Source: Trichostrongylus colubriformis | Lineage: Eukaryota > Nematoda > Chromadorea > Rhabditida > Trichostrongylidae | Assembly (NCBI GenBank): GCA_963978905.1 | Contig: OZ022259.1 | Location: 23,038,068-23,102,067 of the forward strand | DNA length: 64,000 bases | Reading direction: 5' to 3' | Part shown: piece after piece, positions 45,140 through 54,118 of the stretch | How the letters are laid out: each line of letters begins with the position of its first letter | Position numbering within the stretch: the stretch's first letter is position 1 | Position numbers and translations under genes: made by a program | Notes under the pieces: generated by a model | The model's database searches: none | What the model saw: only the letters and a program-made list of their open reading frames with translations | What the model was told of the DNA's origin: nothing

Positions 45140-47000
45140 CGTCCATCAATGATGTTACACACATATTAACTTGTCTATCACGTGAAGTATAACAATTATG
45201 CAAGTGGCTGCAATATGTCCAAACAAAAAGTAGTTGTGTATAGTTGCGCAGTAGTTAAAAACTCGTTCACGCGCTGCGAATACGAAAATTAGCCACTAAC
45301 ATTAATTCAGACTCACCTATAAGGAGATTTTTCGAGCAGGTAAGAAGTGTGGCCGTTTCCGGTAAGGCAGCGCAGCCTCGCGTGAAGACGTTGGTATGGG
45401 GTTGAAATATCACAGTCTTGGAAATGCATATATCAAGTCTCAATTCCTAATACCTTTCGAAACATGAATGAATGAATTAATGAAAAATCGAGGCAATATT
45501 TTCAGGTCACATATTTTGTAAAACACGAGGAAATATTCCATCGTACTTTCACCGGCTCCTAGATTATACACATTCTTATCGTCGAGATAGCGGACGTAAT
45601 GGCTGCAGTCAATCTGCCATGAAATGTGCGTCCGGTTATTGTCAAGAAGATCTTGAACTCCTTAAATATGCAATATTTAGGAAAGTAGCAGGCATACAAA
45701 GGTTAAATACCACCATATTACTGGCGAGCAGGTGATATACTTCAGAGAGGGGTGGCAACTTGTTGAAAAATGAACAGAGAAGACATGCAGAGTCTTTACA
45801 TGAATGCTGACAGACACAACAGAAACTAACAGACTCCCTATTAAGTTATTGACGCGTCATTAATGCAAAGCCACGTTCTAATCATTCAACTCCACTCCCT
45901 CCCTCCCCCCTCCACCCCCCCCCCTTCCCCCGAATGCAGTGATGACGGTTAAAAGAATTGCTTTCAAGCAACTCAGAAGTGCACCTTGACTGACCTTGAT
46001 CATTGCTCTCATTCTCCACCTCGAACATCACATAAACGCGTTCTCGATACCGATCTGAAAACTAGACAGTCACGATTCTTGCTGGTATTGCCACCGTCAT
46101 TGTCACATTTTGCGACTCAGCGATTTCACGGTGTCGCAGCTCCTCACTCAAAACTGCGCCAATCCAAGATCCAAAGCCGCGAAATCGCGAAGTCTGGCAG
46201 AATGTGGAGGTCGCGCTGAATCGCTACTGCTGATGCGATTGTTGCAGTCATGAACTGCGTTATTGCCGCAATAACTCCACGCAATCACCACCAAAGACAA
46301 ATTATCTTCTCCCACATGAGCCAACCCTACTCATTCGCATAGCTAGCATAAAACAACTTTGAGAGTTCATACAAGAGCTCACTTCTTGATACGGTCATAA
46401 TATCGCCGCGGTTCAAACGAACTGGCACATTACTTAGAACAGAAATTCCATTGAGCAAAATCTCTGCTCTTCTGAAAGCTACAACTTCTTCTCAGTAAAA
46501 TTTCGTGATTCAAAATCAATGACAAGAAAAAATGGAAAATTTCCGTCACTTATCATTACCCTGCTGGAATTAGGATCAATCCCAGATCGTTATCCAAAGG
46601 TAATCGCCGAATTGTAGCATGATACCTCAAAAGCATCGAATCGGGAAAACGTATATCGCAACCTAAAAATTGGCAATTTTTTGGGCTTTTACAGTTTACA
46701 CTGTTCCTTCCAAATGGAGAGGGAGACCGAGCAGCCGTAAGGAGGAAATATAGTGGTTCATGAATGGGGACGACAGCAGTTTGAAGGGAAATCTCAGGTA
46801 GGTGAACCAGTGCAGAAGGAATACAAAGACCAAGTTCGCATATAACGAAACTGGTTCACCTCTTCCGCAAATTCTTCTCGTACTTTAGGAAAACCCGAAT
46901 CATGGAGATGTTGTCTCCCCTCGATTCATGTGGCATCAAGGGTTTTGCTAGTGGTAAATCCAATGTCTTTGTTATATGGACATAGTATATGAAAAGGCTA
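45140..47000. other. No confident gene
   Basis: A possible 32-bp plus-strand micro-exon (acceptor ATTAATTCAG, donor GTAAGAAG) lies at about 45,312-45,343, and an opposing minus donor at about 45,315. Neither can be joined to other exons. A C-rich tract is at 45,897-45,930. A decayed PIF/Harbinger-like MITE covers about 46,106-46,205. Confidence 0.4.
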
Positions 47001-47004
47001 CCAG

Positions 47005-47185
47005 CTACTGACTTGCACTCTTGCCCACCAAAAAGTGATTTTTTCCATCAAGGTAATGAAGTCCAGCGGCAAATGGAGTTGTCCAGACTGCATAAGGACG
47101 GGAGGAGGACTGCGAGGCGTTCGCATCCATCTGTGATTGCTCTGCGTTCTTAAGAGCTCGACGGAGACCTACAGAAAGCCTCTGC
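47005..47185 (-). CDS. Likely last exon, unrecognised protein
   Basis: A textbook nematode acceptor (TTTTTTTTCAG, just above 47,185) opens 59 codons to TAG at 47,005-47,007. The peptide runs QRLSVGLRRALKNAEQSQMD, then RPYAVWTTPFAAGLHYLDG, and ends VGKSASQ. The other two frames are closed. It needs an upstream exon ending in phase 2. Everything upstream to 49.4 kb is transposon, so the gene either has a very large intron or is broken. No domain is recognised. Confidence 0.45.
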
Positions 47186-47274
47186 CTGAAAAAAAATTTC
47201 ATGTTTTTTGGTAAGACAGTGTTGGAAAAGGGTGCACCATCATTCATTTACGTGTTGCAAGGCTAAATTCAAGT

Positions 47275-47421
47275 AAACGGCGTCGAACCTCGCGATTTTG
47301 CGACTTCGCGGCGACGCAGTTTCTACTCGCCTACTCTTGCCTACTCGAAACGCGGAGTCGTACAGCCAAACTTTGCGTGCGGAGCCGCGACGCCGCAAAT
47401 TCGCAAAGTCCAACGGCGGCC
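47275..47421. mobile_element. PIF/Harbinger-like MITE
   Basis: The right end GTCCAACGGCGGCC is followed by TAA; the left end is near 47,275. Subterminal GCGATTTTGCGACTTCGC and GCCGCAAATTCGCAAAG are the family motifs. Confidence 0.7.
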
Positions 47422-47783
47422 TAAGAGAATGAGCAGAAGGATTATTCTAGGTTGTACCAAAAGTCTAAAAGGATTTTTTCGATCATCAGTTTAATTATTA
47501 TTTCTTCCAACAAACGACAAATAATCAACAACGTATCCACCACTGTAGACAACACTCTGCCACCACATAGGTAGAACGTTGATTTCCTCCTCCCAGAACT
47601 CTGGGTTTTGAGAGTCGAAGAAGTTAGCGGTCGCCTTTGCAAACAACTCATAATCAACGGATTTTCTCTTCGCTCGGAAGGATTCCAGAGGATAAGAAAG
47701 GTGGTAGTCAGAAGGGACAATGCTTGGAGAGTATGGCGGATGGACCAGGACATCCCAGCCAAGCTCCTGTAGCTTGGCCTGGG

Positions 47784-48784
47784 GGCGCTCATGTACTATG
47801 GGGGTGGCACCCAAAAACACATTTGAAATTACAGTAGAGTGTGGATTCTATTACAAATCTTCACAACATGTAATATCAACGTGCCCGCTTGTCATTAGGA
47901 TGTTTTTATTTTGGAATGTTTAAAGTAAATAAACAAACAAAATCCTGCCCCTGCCATTGATGATCTCCTGTCTGTGAGGTGTCTCCCCCCCCCCCCCCAC
48001 CCTCAAGGCTTAGGCTGAATGCCCCGTTCCCAGTTATTTCATTGTCTCTTTTTTGTTGTATGGGTTTTAATGCGTGTCTGTCCTAGTATCATGTATTTAA
48101 TGTGATGGAAGGTACTACTAACAAGGGAAGGTATTTTACCTCCCATGGAACTTTGAAATGAGACCCGGGGGGATCGATAGAGCTTCGAACGCTGATTATA
48201 ACTGTGAAAACCAAAATTGCTACCTGGCGTTCTGAAGCGAGTTACGATGGGTCAAAGTTTGCCTGTGACACCTCATTGGCCATCAGCAAAACCGTTGCTA
48301 AGCCCAATCACCCACGAACCCAACTCCGCAGATCTGGAGCACTACCAGCAAGCCACTGTGACCGATCTGGCTATCCAACGGCCTTGCTGATGGCAAAGTG
48401 CCTCACCAATGAGATGTCACAGGCAAACTTTTAACCCATCGTAACTCGCTTCAGAATGACAGGCAGCAATTTTGGTTTTCACGTTTATAATCAGCGTTCG
48501 AAGCTCTATCGATCCCGCGGGTCTCATTTCAAAGTTACATGGGAAGTGAAATACCTTCCCTCGTAAGATACCATTCAAACCGGGGAATGTGGTTTTTGCC
48601 TAAGCCTTGAGGAGGAAAGAGCTTCGGAATGGGTGGATATCTTTCAGTGCAGCAAATATTTTTTTCATCATTTCTTGGTTGAGGACACTCCTCGAAGCTC
48701 CTTCTTAACCTCTCAGGGAGAGGAAAAAAATTTCTACTTCCAAGAAATTGTCTTTGAGTGCCACCCCCATGGTACATGAGCGCC
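47784..48784. mobile_element. hAT-like element, 1,001 bp
   Basis: Inserted in the mariner with a perfect 8-bp duplication GGCCTGGG (47,776-47,783 and 48,785-48,792). Inverted ends GGCGCTCATGTAC then GGGGGTGGCAC. Its interior holds a nested foldback (48,118-48,567). A second copy without that foldback starts near 62,931. No transposase. Confidence 0.9.
48118..48567. mobile_element. Foldback nested inside hAT-like element
   Basis: Arms of about 170 bp are inverted copies containing AGGGAAGGTATTT, CTTTGAAATGAGACCCG and GATAGAGCTTCGAACGC. The homologous region of the copy near 63,360-63,400 lacks this block, which shows it is an insertion. Confidence 0.85.
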
Positions 48785-49152
48785 GGCCTGGGTAATCTTC
48801 GCGACGTTGGTTGTCATGAAGGGGGGAGGGGGTGACTGCAGACCTTTTCCGCCGTTTTTCTCAAACTGCGTTGGTGAACTGTTGAAGCTGGCGGTTGTAT
48901 ACGGCAGCGGTGACGGTTTCGCCTTGTGCCAGCACCTCGTGGAGAAAACATTCCTTCCGCGTCCCAGAAGCGCAGCCCTGAGCGTGGTTTTCCATGTCAA
49001 TCTCTCCGCTGCCGAAATTGACGAACAGCGGCGCATGGTCTCGTAGCTCACACATTCCTTGCCCAATGCAGTGTTGGTGGAGTCGCAAGCTTCGACACTT
49101 TGGTGCCGCAAGACCACTCGCAGTTGATGACACCGCGCGTTTGATGGGAGGG

Positions 49153-49374
49153 GTATATTGTTAGGACAGAAACGTCGCGTGGACGTGTTCGGCACGCGAC
49201 GGGATGGTGCGAGCTATGCGCGCCGTATTGGATGGGTTTTGAAGCGATGACAGTGCTCTACGCCTCATTCTATGCGTAATCGCTTCAGGACCCAACTAAT
49301 ACTGCGCGCATAGCTCGCACCATATCGTCGCGTGCCGAACACGGCCACGCGACGTTTCTGTCCTAACGATATAC
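49153..49374. mobile_element. Foldback element, 222 bp
   Basis: Inverted ends run from GTATAT and TTAGGACAGAAACGTCGCG; the core GCGAGCTATGCGCG is shared with 49,965-50,189. No coding capacity. Confidence 0.8.
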
Positions 49375-49489
49375 ACACGATACACAAAATCGCCAGACAC
49401 TCACAGACCGGCTGCGAAGTACCATGCATAATGAGTCTTTAAACTTTCAAAATTAAGTATCGGTTAAGGATTGCAATCGCGCGTTGCGC

Positions 49490-49800
49490 TTTAGGTGATC
49501 AGGCGACTACGGAACTGGACAATACGAATAGGATACAAATCGAATGAGCAATGCAAGGTGATCAGGCGATTAGGCAGGAAAAAAATAGACACTCATCGAT
49601 CAAGCGGTTAAAAGGTTCAGGCAATCACGCGATTGAGGCGGTTAGGCGGAATGGATAAGATACGTAGCGATTAGGCGACCAGGCGATTAGAGGAAAGGAT
49701 AAGATCAATTAGGCGAATGATAGGTCTCATCGCCTGAATCGCTTGATCGATAGGCACATACCTTTTCCTTTCCATCTGATCGCCTGCTGAATCGCGACTC
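49490..49800. repeat. Degenerate GCGATTAGGCGA-type minisatellite
   Basis: Irregular repeats of GATCAGGCGATTAGG and relatives, turning to the reverse complement (CATCGCCTGAATCGC) after about 49,730. No gene. Confidence 0.65.
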
Positions 49801-49964
49801 TGACCAATGTCTTATGTCATGAGTGATTTGGAAAAATCTGAAGTAGTGTACAGGACGTACGCACAGGAGGCAGTGGGAACATATGACCCTTCACCAATGT
49901 AAAACGATGTGAGCTTAAACGCATGAACACGGAATCAATCAGTGTGATATCTGGAGTATGTACC

Positions 49965-50189
49965 CTTATGTAAGGGTTTCGGACTGCAAAGAGCAGCGTG
50001 CGACGCACTGCGACGTGTGTGCGAGCTATGCGCGTCGCTGTGGTTGGGTCTTGAAACGACTGTACGGTAATGCTAGGGACGCGATACGCAGTTGACTCGT
50101 AATCGCTTCGAGACCCAACAACACCATGCCTTAAGCTCGTCCGCATCGCATAGCTTACGACAAGCCACAGTGCGAAATCCTGACATAAG
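49965..50189. mobile_element. Inverted-repeat element, GTTTCGGACTG ends
   Basis: Ends CTTATGTAAGGGTTTCGGAC and, reversed, GCGAAATCCTGACATAAG; same family as 33,331-33,518. Confidence 0.7.
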
Positions 50190-50548
50190 ATTATCCACCA
50201 CAATGGGGGGGGGTGCAGATTCCCCTTCAAAATTCTCTACTATATGCTTTGATGTGCACCTTCTTATAGGATGCCCCCCCCCTTGCGGTGACACCCTCGA
50301 ATATGAAGGCGCCCTGAGCAGCAAAGAAAAGACAACCGCCTACCGCTTCGGGTCGAGTATGTCTGTCACTAACCGCTCACAATTGAATACTCTCCCTCTC
50401 AAAACATGAATATGCAAGTACAAACATGTTCAGCTGGTCGTTATCATGAAAACTATGACTGAACATGTAGCAAATCGTAAATGTTCAGATGAAAAACAAG
50501 TACAATCCATCCCGGAACGTGGCCTAAGTGGACAAGTCGGATTCCGCA

Positions 50549-50873
50549 GGCCGTGATTTGTTCCCACCGTAACCCTGTTCAAAGAACGCAAACGCGTCCT
50601 TTAAAGATCTTGCCACCAGCACGGTCCTTTGAACACGGTGGAAGTTGGGTTTGTCGAAGATGAGACAGATGCTTTTCACCGACGTCGAAGCTCCTTCCCT
50701 CTCTAGGCTTAGGCTAAAATTCAAATCCCCTCCTTCTACATGAAAAAGCATCAGCCAAATTACCTGTCTCATCTTCGACAATCCCGACCTGAAGGACCGT
50801 GCTGGCTGCAAGATCTTCGAAGGACGCGTATGCGTCCTTTAAACAGGGTTACGGTGGGAACGAATCACCGGCC
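50549..50873. mobile_element. Compact foldback element, 325 bp
   Basis: Ends GGCCGTGATTTGTTCCCACC and its inverted partner at 50,873; arms contain AAAGATCTTGCCACCAGCAC. The centre resembles the 51,724-51,954 family (CCGACGTCGAAGCTCC, TAGGCTTAGGC). It is the intact reference for the outer ends of 31,878-33,070. Confidence 0.8.
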
Positions 50874-51013
50874 TTCCAAATCCGTCTTGTTCTAAGTGGG
50901 TGTGTACCCTAATGTCAGGACGCCGCGTGGCACAAAGCGGGGAGCGGCATTTTCGCACGAGATCATTGCCTCGGTGGAAATCGCGTATAATTGCACCAGA
51001 AGGGCGGCAACCG

Positions 51014-51412
51014 GGCGCTACTGGAGTTGGGGGGGGGGCCACTCGACAAAAGCAAGAGTTGCACCTAATTTCAGCTTATAGGCACTCTCAAGGTTATTTT
51101 ATGCCTAGATACAGCTAACTTACTAAAAAAACCAATTGAATTATTCTTGCAAAAGTGTATTACGAAAAACTAGCCATAACTAGTCTAAACAACCACTTAC
51201 GCGTATTCACCTAAGCCTAGGGGAAGGGAATCTCCTTCTCCAAGGCTTAGGCTAAGTTAGGATGAAAAAAAAGTACGAATTTGCTTTACAGAATGGTTTT
51301 TATGCAGAATTCGAACCCGATTCGGCTAGCGCTATGGCCTCTCTGCGCTCTAGCCGTGCGTTAGAGACGCAGAGACACTACTGCAGTGGCCCCCCCGAAC
51401 TCCAGTAGCACC
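51014..51412. mobile_element. Poly-G hAT-like element, 399 bp, copy c
   Basis: Perfect 8-bp duplication GGCAACCG (51,006-51,013 and 51,413-51,420). Inverted ends GGYGCTACTGGAGTTGG plus a G-run. Confidence 0.92.
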
Positions 51413-51723
51413 GGCAACCGTACCGACGCCCACTTTTATTCACGTTGGCGGTGATATTGAGTTTGCTTTTGAATTTTTTATATTTTAATGGTCGGGATTC
51501 GCATGAATTCGTTCATCTTGCATGGTTACAATTTATTTTTAGTTGGTAATAGTGTTTTGCGTGCAGTTATTCCAATTTCTATGCTGTGTTACCTATTAGT
51601 TCCATCATTTCTGCTCTCCGGAAATTTCCTTTTGCTACCTATGTAGCACTACAGTTAAATCAATTGTGTTATTGTATTATTTTGTTATTGTTGTATTGTT
51701 TGAATTGGAATTGCATCAAGTTG

Positions 51724-51954
51724 GGGTCAAATTAAGTCGGGGGGGGGGGGAGACGCAATTTTGCGTCGACGTCGAAACTCCTTTCCCTCCCCAGGCTTAG
51801 GCTAAAATTGATATCTCCTCCTTCTACATAAAAAAGCATATGTCAAAGCATACGTCTCATCTGTTTTAGCCTAAGCCTAGGGAAGGAAAGAAGCTTTGAC
51901 GTGGGTGAAACGTCGAACGCAAAGTTGCGTCTCCCCCCCGACTTGATTTGACCC
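51724..51954. mobile_element. hAT-like element, 231 bp
   Basis: Perfect 8-bp duplication TCAAGTTG (51,716-51,723 and 51,955-51,962). Inverted ends GGGTCAAATTAAGTCGGGG and the reverse CCCCGACTTGATTTGACCC. Interior repeats of CTAGGCTTAGGC type. Partial relatives are at about 31,262-31,440. Confidence 0.9.
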
Positions 51955-51980
51955 TCAAGTTGTATCAGTGCGCTTCTTGC

Positions 51981-52605
51981 GGGTCATGTAAAGTCGGAGG
52001 GGGGGGGGGGGGTGCGCGGCAACTTTTTACCGACCTCCGTCGGAGCTCCTCCCCTCCCTAGGCTTAGGCTAAAATGGTGCTAAGGTAGTTCGGGGGGGCC
52101 ACTGCAGCAGAGTCTCTGCGTCTCCAACGCATGGCTAGAGCGCAGAGAAGCCGTAGCGCTAGCGGAATCGGGTTCGAATTCTGTATAGAAACGATTTTGT
52201 AAAGCAAATTCATGTTTCTCTTTTCATCCTATGTTGGCCTAAGCCTTGGGGAAGGAGATTCCCTTCCCCTAGGCTTAGGCGAATACGCGTAAGTGGTTGC
52301 TTAGTCTAGTTGTAGCTAATTTTTCGTAATATGTTAGTGGAAGAATAATTCAATCGTTTTTCCAGTTAGTCAGCTGTATCTAGGCTTAAAATAACCTTGA
52401 GAGTGCCTATGAGCAGAAATTGGGCGCGACTCTTGCCTTTGTCGAGTGGCCCCCCCAACTACCTTAGCACCGCTAAAATTTATATCCCCTTCTCCATCAT
52501 GAAAAAGTATCTGCCCAAGTAGCTGTCTCATCCGCTTTGGCCTAAGCCTAGGGAGTTCGACGTCGACGCAAAGTTGCGTCCCCCCCCCCCGACTTAATTT
52601 GACCC
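51981..52605. mobile_element. Second 231-bp-family element, interrupted
   Basis: Same ends as 51,724-51,954 (GGGTCATGTAAAGTCGG and GACTTAATTTGACCC), but 396 bp of another element plus an 8-bp duplication are inserted at 52,076-52,479. No clean outer duplication is seen. Confidence 0.82.
52076..52471. mobile_element. Poly-G hAT-like element, 396 bp, copy d
   Basis: Perfect 8-bp duplication GCTAAAAT (52,068-52,075 and 52,472-52,479). The intact neighbour at 51,724 shows the empty site GGCTAAAATT. Its ends (GGTGCTAAGGTAGTTCGGGG) carry compensating differences from the other copies. Confidence 0.93.
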
Positions 52606-53405
52606 AAGTACGGTAGACTAGCACAATCCTTCTATGCGGTAAAGAAGTAATAAGCAGATGGTTTCAGTACGGTACTCCGGGTGGGGAACATCATGTAAAA
52701 AACCGAGCAAAGTTGTAGGACTACCTACTACTTCTAGTGTGAACACTGAAACACCAAAGTGAGCTAAATTTATACATATTTAAATGAAAACAAAACAAAA
52801 ACGGGTTCAATATACGGCAAAGTGAGTAGGATTGGGCGTCGATACTGTCGCCGCCTTTTTCGTGCAATTACACGCGATTCCCAACGAAGGCAGACTACTC
52901 GCGCGCCAGTGTCGCACGGAGAACGTCGCGACGCGGCGTCCTGACATTAGGGTACACACCCGTTCTAAGTGGCGAGAGTGAGAGCGTGTGGAGGGGGTGT
53001 GAGAGTTTGGTGCACTCCCACCCAAGTCCGTAGGCCACGCCCTATCAAGCGCTCTGAAATAGAGTGTAGGAAATAAACTGGCGCCATGCATATGAGGAAG
53101 AGGGACAGAATTATTTCAACCACTTCCTTTTCTGCTCCTTTTGCCTAGGTTTATACAGAGACTCTAGCTCACACCCATTTTTTCGTATCGTTCTCTCTTA
53201 GTTATTCACCCTGGCTGTGCTAGGATGTGGATCCAGATGCACTGGTCTAAAGCGCCCCTGCATAGTCTCAAAGTGCACTCGTTGGTTACAAAAATAAAAG
53301 ATAAAAAAAGCTAGCAGCAAAAGAGGAGCGACAGCTCAAAGGCAGTGATAGAAAAAATACAGACGAATAGGGAAAATGCAGTGAATATGAAAGTCGAGGT
53401 ACTTA

Positions 53406-53496
53406 GGCCACAACGAGACATGGTGACACAGGCGGAGACGCAGAGACACGACGCAGCCACGCCCTGCCGCCAGCACTGCAAAGTATGAACGCGGCC
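53406..53496. mobile_element. PIF/Harbinger-like MITE, deleted, 91 bp
   Basis: Flanked by TTA on both sides (53,403-53,405 and 53,497-53,499). The right end GCAAAGTATGAACGCGGCC is intact; the left keeps only GGCC. Confidence 0.75.
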
Positions 53497-53634
53497 TTAG
53501 TGATACGACGGTGAAAAAAAGAAGCGATGGTTGAGAACCCGAGGAATAAGACCCTCTTCCTACCGTTGATTCTCGAAGAGGACAACATTTCCGCCAAGAG
53601 GCGTTTAGTCGATGACGACTGACCGCAGCCTACT

Positions 53635-53862
53635 TCATGACGACGAAATTGGACAAAATTTCCATTCAAGACGATATGTACGTTTGAAATTTTCTATCGG
53701 CCTAATATATCCCGGTACCGCCGCGGGCGGTCGCCCCAGAAACTCGACCAATCGCCACACACCCGGCTCATTGGCCATGTTAAGTAAAGACGTCTGATCT
53801 AGATACCCACCATAAACAGCACACCAAGAAACTAGTAAACGAAGAACGAAAAACCAAACCAC
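53635..53862 (-). CDS. Weak ORF with signal-like N-terminus
   Basis: A 75-codon ORF begins MVWFFVLRLLVSWCAVYGG, a plausible signal peptide or anchor, and continues WRLVEFLGRPPAAVPGYIRP. It lies 260 bp downstream of the aldo-keto reductase stop codon on the same strand, and its start abuts that gene's polyadenylation signal. No splice partners were found; it may be chance. Confidence 0.2.
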   Translation of the reverse strand: MVWFFVLRLLVSWCAVYGGYLDQTSLLNMANEPGVWRLVEFLGRPPAAVPGYIRPIENFKRTYRLEWKFCPISSS

Positions 53863-53894
53863 CAGTCAAACATGATTCATACTATTAAAAAGAT

Positions 53895-53900
53895 TTTATT
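53895..53900 (-). terminator. Polyadenylation signal AATAAA
   Basis: AATAAA on the minus strand about 220 bp beyond the stop codon of the aldo-keto reductase gene, a normal 3' UTR distance. Confidence 0.55.
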
Positions 53901-54118
53901 CAAGTAAAGTGTACTGATATACGATACAATGTCCACATGAGACCAGCGAAGTTTTGCACGCTTTATAGGCAGATATATAATAATATGCGCACTCTAGGTT
54001 ATAACTATAGAGTATAATAAGTAAATATCACAGATACGGTTACACCTACAGCACTGCCATCTAGTGTTTGTCTTTGCAGTGTGAGGCAAGTGCGCTGTCG
54101 TTGAACATCTTTGACACC

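Larger units (their letters stand above)
47445..49150 (-). mobile_element. Mariner split by a 1-kb hAT-like element
   Basis: On the minus strand the upstream part (48,793-49,150) reads VLAQGETVTAAVYNRQLQQF, and the downstream part (47,445-47,775) reads AKLQELGWDVLVHPPYSP, SDYHL and NPEFWEEEINVLP. These are consecutive parts of one mariner transposase. The left end CTAGGTTGTACCAAAAG is a mariner-type inverted repeat. Frameshifts and the insertion make it dead. It belongs to the same lineage as 20,368-20,885. Confidence 0.88.
50891..52980. mobile_element. Composite foldback carrying nested insertions
   Basis: The outer arms (about 50,891-51,013 plus 51,421-51,440, and 52,822-52,980) are inverted copies with TGTACCCTAATGTCAGGACG and GCACGAAAAAGGCGGC-like blocks. 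Between them lie four further elements: 51,014-51,412, 51,724-51,954, 51,981-52,605 and 52,076-52,471 (the last inside the third). No genes. Confidence 0.82.

Noticed and set aside
45897..45930. C-rich tract as a regulatory G-quadruplex
   Set aside because: Homopolymer tracts of this kind recur inside transposons here; no gene start is nearby.
47637..47923. Plus-strand ORFs of 66-67 codons
   Set aside because: Antisense of the mariner C-terminal region joined to the hAT-like end.
53406..53496. TAA/TTA palindromes as simple chance
   Set aside because: At least three copies have exact TTA or TAA on both sides and one has a proven empty site, so chance was rejected in favour of target duplication.
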